Source: Niabella sp. (GTDB lineage: Bacteria > Bacteroidota > Bacteroidia > Chitinophagales > Chitinophagaceae). Taken from it: a stretch of DNA of 64,000 nucleotides. Of this stretch, positions 18,849 through 26,073 are shown one piece after another. The translations under genes and the position numbers were made by a program. Under the pieces are notes generated by a model. The model was not told the DNA's origin, did not search any database, and worked only from the letters and a program-made list of their open reading frames with translations. Position 1 is the first letter of the stretch; the number at the start of each line of letters is the position of its first letter. The stretch spans positions 868,001 through 932,000 of the forward strand of contig JAGIAT010000001.1 of the NCBI GenBank assembly GCA_017744715.1, read 5' to 3'.

Positions 18849-19844
18849 ATGAAAAAAGTTTATGTACGATGGAGTTGTTGCCTGTTTGTTATTGCCGGCG
18901 TCAACATGATCTCCTGTAATGAAGGCGGCGTAAAAAAGCCGACGCCGCAGGCGGATGCCGCAGGTACGGAAAACCCGTTTTATGTGGATACCGCTAAAAT
19001 TCCAGCCGGAAAGTACGGCGACGCCATCCGGTATGGCCGCGATCTGATGATGCATACCGCGTACCTTATTGGCCCGGAGGGTGTAAACGGTCATTATACC
19101 AATAATAAAATGAACTGTACCAATTGCCACCAGGATGGAGGTACCAAACCCTACTCCTTCAACCTGCAAACCAGTTTCCGGAGCTACCCGGAGTACAGGG
19201 CCCGGGAGGGGAAAGTGCTGTCGCTGGCCGAACGCGTTAATAATTGCATCATGCGCCCGCACCTGGGCCGGCCCCTGCCTTTTGACAGTAAAGAAATGAT
19301 CGCATTTATGGCCTATTTAAAATGGATCGGTGATTCTTCAAAAGTAACAAAGAGCACGCCCGGTGTAAAACCTTTACCGATTGAGTTTCCGGATACGGCG
19401 GCATCTTCTGTCACCGGCGCACTGCTATACGGATCTCATTGCGCCAGGTGCCATGGCCTGAACGGGGAGGGCATGATGCGGCCAGACAATGTTACCTATA
19501 CATATCCGCCCTTATGGGGCCACCAGTCGTATCAGCCGGGCTCCAGTATGCACCGTATTATTAAAATGGCACAATGGCTGGTAGCCAATATGCCCTATGA
19601 TTCGGCAACCCACCTGAAACCGGTGCTCACGCACACGCAGGCGCTGGACATTGCCGCCTTTATAAATAATGATGCCATTCATCAGCGCCCTTTTGTTCAG
19701 GAATTTCAGTATCCGGATATTGAGGAAAAGGACATAGATTATGACCGGGGACCGTTTGCGGATACCTTTTCCGTAACCCAACATAAATATGGCCCTTACC
19801 CGCCCATTATCCGGTATTGGAAGGACAGGGGAAGGAAACGGTAA
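18849..19844 (+). CDS. TsdA/SoxA-like dihaem cytochrome c lipoprotein
   Basis: 331 residues with a lipoprotein signal ending MISC (Cys23). Two haem c motifs are present: CTNCH at 90-94 and CARCH at 198-202. The segment YPEYRAREGKVLSLAERVNNCIMR then GRPLP is typical of thiosulfate dehydrogenase TsdA and SoxA relatives. Cys133 lies 39 residues after His94, where TsdA has a cysteine axial ligand, and Met248 is well placed as ligand of the second haem. It would carry out periplasmic electron transfer, perhaps oxidising a sulfur compound. It follows the arylsulfotransferase gene by 12 bp, so the two are probably cotranscribed. Confidence 0.85.
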   Translation: MKKVYVRWSCCLFVIAGVNMISCNEGGVKKPTPQADAAGTENPFYVDTAKIPAGKYGDAIRYGRDLMMHTAYLIGPEGVNGHYTNNKMNCTNCHQDGGTKPYSFNLQTSFRSYPEYRAREGKVLSLAERVNNCIMRPHLGRPLPFDSKEMIAFMAYLKWIGDSSKVTKSTPGVKPLPIEFPDTAASSVTGALLYGSHCARCHGLNGEGMMRPDNVTYTYPPLWGHQSYQPGSSMHRIIKMAQWLVANMPYDSATHLKPVLTHTQALDIAAFINNDAIHQRPFVQEFQYPDIEEKDIDYDRGPFADTFSVTQHKYGPYPPIIRYWKDRGRKR

Positions 19845-20002
19845 CCGGTTATCGATGCGGGCACTGCTGTTCAGCCGGCCTGGGGAGGCATGTTCCGGGT
19901 ATGGAGAAGGGTTGATGGCCGGAAAGACTGGTTCCCCCGTGGGTTGGTTTGCCGGGTACACGCTGACCAGACCCGGTTTTTAGGGCGAACCGCTCAATTC
20001 CG

Positions 20003-20010
20003 TACCTTCG
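20003..20010 (+). promoter_or_regulatory. Bacteroidota -7 promoter box of the dipeptidase gene
   Basis: TACCTTCG, one base off TAnnTTTG, lies 20 bp before the ATG at 20031, with a T-rich TTTTTAG about 19 bp upstream in the -33 position. This supports the start at 20031 over the longer open frame from 19890. Confidence 0.45.
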
Positions 20011-20030
20011 CGGGAACAAAAAATTATACT

Positions 20031-21395
20031 ATGTCTGAAGTATGGAAAAAATACCAGGAGGAAAATAAAGAGCGTTTTCTTAAGGAGATGATGGATCTTT
20101 TACGGATTCCCTCTATCAGCGCCAAGACAGAGAACAAGGCGGATATGAAGCAATGTGCGGAGGCGGTTAAAGCGGCGTTACTGGCATCGGGTTGTGATAA
20201 AGCGGAGGTAATGGAAACCGGCGGCCACCCCGCCGTATACGGTGAAAAGATCATTGATCCTTCAAAACCCACGGTACTGGTGTACGGCCATTACGATGTA
20301 CAGCCGGTGGAACCGCTGGAACTATGGAACACGCCACCTTTTGAACCCACCATCAAGGATGGTAAAGTATTTGCCCGCGGAAGCGCCGATGACAAGGGGC
20401 AGTTTTACATGCATGTAAAAGCCCTGGAAACAATGGTGCATACGGATACGATGGCCACCAATATCAAGTTTATTATTGAGGGTGAAGAAGAAGTGGGATC
20501 GCCCAACCTGGGGGCTTTTGTGGCGGCGCATAAGGACCTGCTGAAAGCCGATGTGATCCTGATCAGCGACAGCTCGTTGCTGAGTATGGAAAATCCGTCG
20601 CTGGATACGGGTGTGCGCGGACTGAGCTATATTGAGGTAGAAGTAACGGCGGCCGCAAGAGACCTGCACAGCGGTACCTATGGCGGTGCGGTGGCCAACC
20701 CTATTGTGATCCTGTCGAAAATGATTGCCAGCTGTCATGATGAAAACAATCATATTACCATTCCGGGCTTTTATGATGATGTACTGGAGGTTGCTGCGGA
20801 AGAACGGGAGCTGATCAACAAAGCGCCGTTTAATGAACAGGAGTATAAAGATGAGATCGGCATTAAGGAACTGTACGGCGAAAAAGGCTTTACCACCTAT
20901 GAGCGTACGGGTATCCGGCCCACATTGGAGCTGAACGGTATCTGGGGCGGTTATACGGGAGAAGGTGCTAAAACCGTATTGCCGGCAAAGGCAACGGCCA
21001 AGATTTCAGCAAGACTGGTGCCCAATCAGTCCAGTGAAACGATCACCCGGTTATTGCTGGATCATTTCCGCAAGATCGCTCCTTCCTGTGTGGATGTAAA
21101 CGCGTTTGAGCATCATGGCGGAGAGCCCTATGGCACACCCATCGATAGCAAGGGGTACCAGTCGGCTTCCAGGGCGCTGGAAACCACATTTGGTAAAACC
21201 CCCATCCCCGTAAAAGGTGGTGGTAGTATTCCTATTTGCTCGGTGCTGGAGAAGGAACTGGGCATCAAGATCATTTTTATGGGCTTTGGACTGGATAATG
21301 ATGGCTTGCACAGTCCCAACGAAAAATACAATATCGAGAACTATTATAAGGGCATTGAAACCATCCCTTATTTCCATAAGTATTTCGGGGAATAA
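20031..21395 (+). CDS. M20-family dipeptidase (metallopeptidase)
   Basis: 454 residues from ATG 20031, cytoplasmic. Zinc-site motifs of the M20 family are present: VYGHYDVQP, then a GSADDKGQ segment, the catalytic glutamates in EGEEEVGSPN, a dimerisation domain with ARDLHSGTYGG, and a C-terminal metal His in GLDNDGLHSPNE. It belongs to the group of broad dipeptidases (CNDP-like) that hydrolyse dipeptides. The frame is open another 47 codons upstream, but that stretch looks non-coding and contains the promoter. Confidence 0.9.
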   Translation: MSEVWKKYQEENKERFLKEMMDLLRIPSISAKTENKADMKQCAEAVKAALLASGCDKAEVMETGGHPAVYGEKIIDPSKPTVLVYGHYDVQPVEPLELWNTPPFEPTIKDGKVFARGSADDKGQFYMHVKALETMVHTDTMATNIKFIIEGEEEVGSPNLGAFVAAHKDLLKADVILISDSSLLSMENPSLDTGVRGLSYIEVEVTAAARDLHSGTYGGAVANPIVILSKMIASCHDENNHITIPGFYDDVLEVAAEERELINKAPFNEQEYKDEIGIKELYGEKGFTTYERTGIRPTLELNGIWGGYTGEGAKTVLPAKATAKISARLVPNQSSETITRLLLDHFRKIAPSCVDVNAFEHHGGEPYGTPIDSKGYQSASRALETTFGKTPIPVKGGGSIPICSVLEKELGIKIIFMGFGLDNDGLHSPNEKYNIENYYKGIETIPYFHKYFGE

Positions 21396-21404
21396 AATAA
21401 ATGG

Positions 21405-21447
21405 CCACGAATGCACGAATGACTTAAACGGATTCGTGTATTCGTGG
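21405..21447. repeat. Left hairpin of the GxxExxY unit
   Basis: Arms 21405-21420 and 21432-21447 pair over 16 bp with one G-T mismatch around an 11-base loop. The 3' arm is identical to 21951-21966. Confidence 0.75.
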
Positions 21448-21473
21448 TATTTAATATATTAAAAGCTAACTCT

Positions 21474-21845
21474 ATGAACATCGTTTACAAAGATGAAAGC
21501 TACTGCATCATTGGTGCTTGTATGGAAGTACACAATAATCTCGGTGCTGGGTTTTCCGAAGTTGTATACAAGGATGCGTTAGAATATGAATTTCGGCAAA
21601 GAGGAGTTCCTTATGAAAGAGAGAAAAAATATGCGGTTAGTTATAGGGAAATTGTTTTGCCTCATTATTTTTACGCAGATTTTGTTATATATGATAAGAT
21701 AATTCTTGAAGTAAAAGGAGTTGCCGGGCTTGTTGATGAACATATAGCGCAATGCATTAATTACCTTAAAGTTTCGCAGAATCGACTTTCATTGTTGGTG
21801 AATTTTGGTGAGCTCCGGTTAAATTATAAAAGAATCGTATTATAA
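21474..21845 (+). CDS. GxxExxY-family protein, PD-(D/E)XK nuclease-like
   Basis: 123 residues from ATG 21474 (the frame is open to a GTG at 21444 inside the repeat). The name-giving motif appears as GAGFSEVVYKDALEYEF near residues 25-41. Further on, YFADFVIYDKIILEVKGV carries the D...E-x-K core of PD-(D/E)XK nucleases, followed by HIAQCINYLKVS. The family is widely distributed and often multicopy; its function is unknown to me. This gene is more A+T rich than its neighbours and is bracketed by inverted repeats, which suggests transfer. A missing Gln after Glu-x-Lys is compensated by the downstream Q in AQCINYL, as in other family members. Confidence 0.8.
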   Translation: MNIVYKDESYCIIGACMEVHNNLGAGFSEVVYKDALEYEFRQRGVPYEREKKYAVSYREIVLPHYFYADFVIYDKIILEVKGVAGLVDEHIAQCINYLKVSQNRLSLLVNFGELRLNYKRIVL

Positions 21846-21950
21846 ACAAAAGATTGGGTTCAAAAATTCAGGAGTGAGATCATGTACAATCTTTAGAAAT
21901 CTTGATAATAAAAATTATGATGCAGTCGTGGCATTTGATTTTGTAAACTA

Positions 21951-21966
21951 ATTCGTGTATTCGTGG
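21951..21966. repeat. Right-end arm of the GxxExxY unit
   Basis: ATTCGTGTATTCGTGG, identical to 21432-21447 and inverse to 21405-21420. A partial TCGTGGCATT also occurs about 30 bp upstream. Confidence 0.7.
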
Positions 21967-21975
21967 CATTAAAAA

Positions 21976-22365
21976 ATGGAAAAAGAAAAACTACGTTTAG
22001 ATAAATACCTCTGGTCCATACGGCTTTTTAAAACAAGGCGGTTGGCTACGGATGCGTGTAATAACGGTAAAGTAAAATACCAGGAGGAATCGGCCAAGCC
22101 GGGTAAGAACGTGCATCTGGGTGATGTGTACGACGTGCGCACGGAAGGCCGCAGATGGGTGATTAAGGTTACAGGACTGCTCCATACCCGCCTGAAGTAT
22201 GAGGAAGCCGTAAAATATTATACCGATCTTACGCCACCGGAGGAGCTGGAAAAAGCAAAGATTCAGGCGGCTTCATTTTTCAGTGGTAAGCGCTTGAGTA
22301 AGATCGGCCGCCCAACCAAGAAGGAACGAAGGAATCTGGATGATTTTATGGACGGCGAAGAATAA
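21976..22365 (+). CDS. S4-domain RNA-binding protein (Hsp15-like)
   Basis: 129 residues. An S4 fold occupies about residues 5-65 (LRLDKYLWSIRLFKTRRLATDACNNGKV), and a basic tail follows (KIGRPTKKERRNLDDF), as in HslR/Hsp15, which binds 50S subunits carrying stalled nascent chains. The exact cellular role in Bacteroidota is inferred. It precedes trmD by 83 bp, a stretch filled with short degenerate repeats. Confidence 0.85.
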   Translation: MEKEKLRLDKYLWSIRLFKTRRLATDACNNGKVKYQEESAKPGKNVHLGDVYDVRTEGRRWVIKVTGLLHTRLKYEEAVKYYTDLTPPEELEKAKIQAASFFSGKRLSKIGRPTKKERRNLDDFMDGEE

Positions 22366-22380
22366 GCAACGACAGAAATT

Positions 22381-22445
22381 CTAAGCCCCAAATCTGAACT
22401 CTCGAGTCTCGAATCTGAAATCTGAACTCTCAATTCTCAAATAAT
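22381..22445. repeat. Degenerate TCTGAA/TCTCAA simple repeat before trmD
   Basis: Loosely periodic words such as AATCTGAAATCTGAACTCT fill the gap between the S4 gene and trmD. This is one of several intergenic simple-repeat families in the window (also 33301-33341 and 53396-53455). Confidence 0.5.
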
Positions 22446-22448
22446 ACC

Positions 22449-23126
22449 ATGCATATTGATATCATTTCCGTGCTGCCGGAATTACTGGCCAGTCCTTTTG
22501 AACACAGCATTATGAAACGCGCACAGGAGAAGGGGTTGCTTACTGTTGCGGTACATCATTTGCGAAAATGGGCGGTTAATGAATACGGCCAGATTGATGA
22601 CTATCAGTATGGAGGCGGTGCCGGTATGGTTATGATGTGTGAGCCCCTGGTAAGTGCGATTACCGAGCTTTCGGCGAACCGGAAATTTGATGAAATTATT
22701 TATGTAACACCGGATGGAAAAACACTGAACCAGCGGATGACCAATACACTTTCTTTAAAAGAAAACCTGCTGATCATCTGCGGTCATTACAAAGGGATTG
22801 ACGAACGCATCCGGCAAAAATATGTAACGCTTGAGATCTCTATCGGGGATTATGTTTTGAGTGGCGGGGAACTGGCTGCTGCCGTGCTGGTGGACGCCAT
22901 TGGCCGCCTGCTGCCGGGCGTACTGAACGACGAAACCTCGGCGTTGACAGACTCGTTCCAGGACAACCTGCTGGCGCCTCCGGTATACACCCGTCCGGTT
23001 GATTTTGAAGGCATGAAGGTGCCGGATGTGCTGATGAGCGGCAATCATGCAAAAATTGAAGAATGGCGCTATGAACAGGCGCTGCAACGCACAAAAGACC
23101 GCCGGCCGGATCTGCTGACTGATTGA
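22449..23126 (+). CDS. trmD: tRNA (guanine-37-N1)-methyltransferase TrmD
   Basis: 225 residues, the standard length. It methylates G37 of tRNAs reading CNN codons, using S-adenosylmethionine. SPOUT trefoil-knot motifs are visible: [31 protein letters not shown], and [16 protein letters not shown]. The usual partners rimM, rpsP and rplS are not adjacent here. Instead it follows an S4-domain RNA-binding gene. Confidence 0.95.
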   Translation: MHIDIISVLPELLASPFEHSIMKRAQEKGLLTVAVHHLRKWAVNEYGQIDDYQYGGGAGMVMMCEPLVSAITELSANRKFDEIIYVTPDGKTLNQRMTNTLSLKENLLIICGHYKGIDERIRQKYVTLEISIGDYVLSGGELAAAVLVDAIGRLLPGVLNDETSALTDSFQDNLLAPPVYTRPVDFEGMKVPDVLMSGNHAKIEEWRYEQALQRTKDRRPDLLTD

Positions 23127-23171
23127 GTACAATTCGGTTTCACGCGGATCTGTTCATTTTTCAGATCGCCG

Positions 23172-23444
23172 TTATTCCGCCGTGATGGGGTCAATAATCG
23201 TGGCAATCTCGTTGATGGCATTGGCCGGAAAGCCTCCCTTTACTGCATGTTCCCTAACCTGCGCTTCGTTTTGAGCAATGTATACGCAATAGATTTTGTT
23301 GCCGGTTACATAGCTTTGTACCCATTGAATCTCCGGTCCCATTTCCCGCAACACATTACAAGACGTTTGAGAAACATTTTTTAACTGATCGGGGGTAAGA
23401 CTTCCTGCACCGGGAATTTCCCGTTCGATTACATATTTAGGCAT
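23172..23444 (-). CDS. DUF4242 (SCO4226-like) small protein
   Basis: 90 residues: MPKYVIEREIPGAG start, IQWVQSYVTGNKIYCVY core and EHAVKGGFPANAI near the end, the pattern of the DUF4242 family. A related Streptomyces protein is described as nickel-binding. Function here is unknown. Convergent with trmD, with a short GATCTG/CAGATC hairpin (23147-23167) in the gap. Confidence 0.8.
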   Translation of the reverse strand: MPKYVIEREIPGAGSLTPDQLKNVSQTSCNVLREMGPEIQWVQSYVTGNKIYCVYIAQNEAQVREHAVKGGFPANAINEIATIIDPITAE

Positions 23445-23527
23445 ATAATAAAAATTTAAGCCGGTTTATTGTACAGTGTACAGTTTTATCAACCTGTAAA
23501 TTTACTGAGAATAACAGCGGATGCCTA

Positions 23528-23614
23528 TCGCCGAAACAGGTGAATAGCTGTAAACAACCGGATAACCGGTGTCCGAAACAGGGTTTTGTCGCCGATGGTT
23601 GTGCAAAGCTGTAA
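23528..23614. repeat. Direct repeats and a palindrome upstream of the DUF2911 gene
   Basis: Two 26-base imperfect direct repeats (23528-23553 and 23589-23614, sharing TCGCCGA and AGCTGTAA ends) flank a perfect ACCGG-ATAA-CCGGT palindrome (23557-23570). They lie between the divergent DUF4242 and DUF2911 genes and could be operator sites. A -7-like TAATTTTG is at 23625-23632. Confidence 0.35.
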
Positions 23615-23648
23615 CCAGGTAGATTAATTTTGTACAAACGATTAAAAA

Positions 23649-24758
23649 ATGAAAAAGAAACTGCTTTTGGGGTTTGCCTGTCTGGCTGCTATTGCTGCCC
23701 AGGCACAGCTGTTATTAACTACTCCGCCCAGCGGCGGTAATAAAAAGGCGTCTGTAAGCGAGCGTATCGGTCTTACAGATGTATCTATACATTATGACCG
23801 GCCGGCTGTAAAAGGCCGGGAGGGGAAGATTTGGGGTGGGCTGGTGTATGAAGGGTTTAGTGATCTGGGATTTGGTAACAGCAAGGCGGCGCCGTGGCGC
23901 GCGGGGGCCAATGAAAATACGATCATCGAATTTTCGAATGCGGTAAAAGTTAACGGACAATTGCTCCCTGCAGGGAAGTACGGCTTTTTTATGGCGTACG
24001 CGCCGGCTGAATGCATCCTGATCTTTTCAAAGAACGCTGGTTCCTGGGGCAGTTATTTTTATGATGCAAAGGAAGACGCGCTGCGGGTACCTGTAAAACC
24101 GCTGCCGCTGGAGAAAAGCGTGGAGCGATTGAAATACGAATTTTCAGATGAAACAGAAACCGGGGCCACAATTACGTTACAATGGGAAAAGCTGGCGGTT
24201 CCCTTCAGGGTGGAAACGGATTATATCAACGATCAGCTGGCGGTGTTTCGCCAGGAATTGAGAACAGAAAAGGGCTTTGGCTGGCAGGCCTGGAACCAGG
24301 CGGCGCTCTGGTGCCTGCAACACAATGTAAATTTAGACCAGGCACTGCTTTGGGCAGACTCTGCAACCGGGAAAAGCTTTGGTGGTGAAAAAGCATTTGC
24401 CGCCTTAAACACGAAGGCCCAGCTGCTGGAAAAGGCCGGGCGCAGTAATGAGGCGGCTGCCGTAATGAAGGCTGCGCTTGTACACGCAGATATGAACGAA
24501 GTGCATATGTACGGGCGTACATTGATGCAACAGAAGAAACTGCAGGAGGCAGTGACTGTTTTCAAAGATAATTATAAAAAGTATCCAAACGAGTTTACAA
24601 CGCTGTTGGGCATGGCCAGGGCGTATTCGGCACTTGGTGATTACAAAACGGCACTTAAATATGCCCAGCAGGCTTTACCAAGGGCCGGTGAAATCAATAC
24701 CCGCAATAACCTGCTGGAACAGATCAATAAACTAAAGGACGGGAAGAATATTAATTGA
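23649..24758 (+). CDS. Secreted DUF2911 protein with TPR repeats
   Basis: 369 residues. The signal peptide (1 to about 19, ending AQAQ) is followed by a DUF2911 domain (about 30-175; IHYDRPAVKGREGKIWGGLV and APWRAGANENTIIEFS are typical), then an all-helical C-terminal half with TPR-like repeats (EAVTVFKDNYKKYPNEFTTLLGMARAYSALGDYKTALKYAQQAL). Likely periplasmic. The family has no firmly assigned function. Possible operator repeats lie in the upstream gap. Confidence 0.85.
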   Translation: MKKKLLLGFACLAAIAAQAQLLLTTPPSGGNKKASVSERIGLTDVSIHYDRPAVKGREGKIWGGLVYEGFSDLGFGNSKAAPWRAGANENTIIEFSNAVKVNGQLLPAGKYGFFMAYAPAECILIFSKNAGSWGSYFYDAKEDALRVPVKPLPLEKSVERLKYEFSDETETGATITLQWEKLAVPFRVETDYINDQLAVFRQELRTEKGFGWQAWNQAALWCLQHNVNLDQALLWADSATGKSFGGEKAFAALNTKAQLLEKAGRSNEAAAVMKAALVHADMNEVHMYGRTLMQQKKLQEAVTVFKDNYKKYPNEFTTLLGMARAYSALGDYKTALKYAQQALPRAGEINTRNNLLEQINKLKDGKNIN

Positions 24759-24785
24759 CCTGTAAGGAAGGGGTGCTGCAAACAA

Positions 24786-25199
24786 TTATGAATTTTTCCG
24801 GATCGCTTTCCGGCTGATGATCTCCATACTTAATTGTAGCGCATCGGCCTGGCCCTGCAAGGCCTTTATAGCCTGCTCCTGGCTGGCAATGATCTTCTCC
24901 CGCAGCGCGCATTCCTTGCAGGGCGCAGGCTCCGGCGGCTCCTGTAAAACCAGGTCGGCACCGGTCAGATATTTTTCCCCTTTATTGGAGATAAGCCAGT
25001 TCAGGTCGGCATGTGCAAACCTGTTTTTGATGTCTTCGATGATCTCCAGTGAAGGCTTGTTTTTACCGTCGCGGAGCCGGTTGAGCTTCTGTGATGATTT
25101 ATACTTCAAACCATTAATAGCAAAATCATTAATCGATTTAAACCCCTCAGCAGCACTGAATTGCTCCAGACGTTCAAAAAAAGTTGAAGATTTGTTCAT
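24786..25199 (-). CDS. HTH (XRE/CI-like) transcriptional regulator
   Basis: 137 residues from ATG 25199. The N-terminal part (residues 1-70: FERLEQFSAAEGFKSINDFA, then KLNRLRDGKNKPSLEIIEDI) has the spacing of a CI/XRE-type helix-turn-helix, with LNWLISNKGEKYL completing a phage-repressor-like domain. The C-terminal half is a coiled coil (REKIIASQEQAIKALQGQADALQLSMEII) after a CxxC. Proteins like this occur near Bacteroidota mobile elements. It is divergent from a strong-looking promoter at 25205-25235 and may repress that gene. Confidence 0.7.
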   Translation of the reverse strand: MNKSSTFFERLEQFSAAEGFKSINDFAINGLKYKSSQKLNRLRDGKNKPSLEIIEDIKNRFAHADLNWLISNKGEKYLTGADLVLQEPPEPAPCKECALREKIIASQEQAIKALQGQADALQLSMEIISRKAIRKNS

Positions 25200-25204
25200 T
25201 TTTG

Positions 25205-25235
25205 TTTGTTTATCACAAATAGGTTTGTATCTTTG
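25205..25235 (+). promoter_or_regulatory. Canonical Bacteroidota promoter of the 25262 gene
   Basis: TTTG (25205-25208) and TATCTTTG (25228-25235) are separated by exactly 19 bp, the ideal TTTG-N19-TAnnTTTG arrangement. The ATG lies 26 bp after the box. The -33 box is 6 bp from the start of the divergent HTH gene, so that regulator could control this promoter. Confidence 0.7.
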
Positions 25236-25261
25236 GGGTGCTAACAATAAAACACACAGCC

Positions 25262-25927
25262 ATGAATTACAAAAATAACGAGATTCTCTCGATCGTATCC
25301 GAGGATGCAGCCCAATTTGAATCTGAAGAAGAAAAAGACCAGGAAAACCAGGCCCGTTTCAATGAAAACAACTTTCAGCCCGGTTATCATTTTATGCATC
25401 TGGTAAAATCGAATCCCTTTTATTGCCTGATGCGGGTGTTGGACAGCACGGCCCTCCAGGATCTGCAGGCGCAATGGAACGAATGGGTGCATTGCACGAT
25501 TTGTGCCGAGTACAGTGCGTTCAGCGATGATATGGACCGAAATTTTCTATTGCGGTTTGCCATGCATTTTCATTTGCTGATGGATGCATCCCACCATGCC
25601 GTTAATGAATGGATGAAAATGAAAAAGAAACGGCTGTTTATTGCCGATCGCCAGGTGATTTACCGCTACCTGCCGGAAGCTGGCAAGGCCTACCAGCAAA
25701 TACTGGGTTTTACCGCTGCCTATTCCGAGCGCAAGGCGCGCGTTTACCTCTGGTCTGTTTTAGATTGTGTATTGGGATACGGGGCCTGTTTTAAGATCGA
25801 TCATAAGAATGTTCTATTCGATTACGAGTCGCTATTGTGTATGTTAAGGGCGCCTTACCATATGATCAAACGGTATCCTGCACTTTTTGGCATTGAGGAA
25901 AAAAAGCAGGAGGGCGCTTCAGAATAA
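25262..25927 (+). CDS. Uncharacterised helical protein next to an HTH regulator
   Basis: 221 residues from ATG 25262. No family is recognised. It begins with an acidic stretch (SEDAAQFESEEEKDQENQ), then a helical, His- and Trp-rich body (NFLLRFAMHFHLLMDASHHAVNEWMKMKKK) and a C-terminal segment LLCMLRAPYHMIKRYPALFG. There is no signal peptide or membrane helix. It is driven by the best-formed promoter in the window and precedes a HEPN gene by 146 bp. That gap contains a CACCAC/GTGGTG pairing (25928-25971). A role as a partner of the HEPN protein is a guess from position. Confidence 0.6.
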   Translation: MNYKNNEILSIVSEDAAQFESEEEKDQENQARFNENNFQPGYHFMHLVKSNPFYCLMRVLDSTALQDLQAQWNEWVHCTICAEYSAFSDDMDRNFLLRFAMHFHLLMDASHHAVNEWMKMKKKRLFIADRQVIYRYLPEAGKAYQQILGFTAAYSERKARVYLWSVLDCVLGYGACFKIDHKNVLFDYESLLCMLRAPYHMIKRYPALFGIEEKKQEGASE

Positions 25928-26073
25928 AACACCACCGGTTCAAATACCGGAAATGCCCTAAAGCTTGTGGTGCTGTCTTCCGGCACCTTTTAAAGTCTGT
26001 GTCGTTTCTTAAAGCGTATGCCCGCATTGCGCTTCTTTGTGATCACATTTCATAATCTATAAATTTCCGATGA

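Larger units (their letters stand above)
21405..21966. mobile_element. Repeat-bracketed unit carrying a GxxExxY gene
   Basis: The unit begins with CCACGAATGCACGAAT (21405-21420) and ends with its near-perfect inverse ATTCGTGTATTCGTGG (21951-21966). A second copy of the inverse arm at 21432-21447 makes the left end a 16-bp hairpin with one mismatch and an 11-base loop. The 123-residue PD-(D/E)XK-like gene lies between. About 560 bp long, it is inserted between the dipeptidase gene and the hslR-like gene (arm ends 9 bp before that start). This looks like a small mobile or domesticated repeat unit, but no transposase is present and movement is not shown. Confidence 0.5.

Noticed and set aside
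19890..20030. N-terminal extension of the dipeptidase
   Set aside because: The M20 family starts near the ATG at 20031, and the extension overlaps a promoter box at 20003-20010.
25936..25951. A GGTTCAAAT stretch resembling a tRNA T-arm
   Set aside because: The flanking bases do not form the required 5-bp stem with a 7-base loop, and no acceptor stem or anticodon arm is present.
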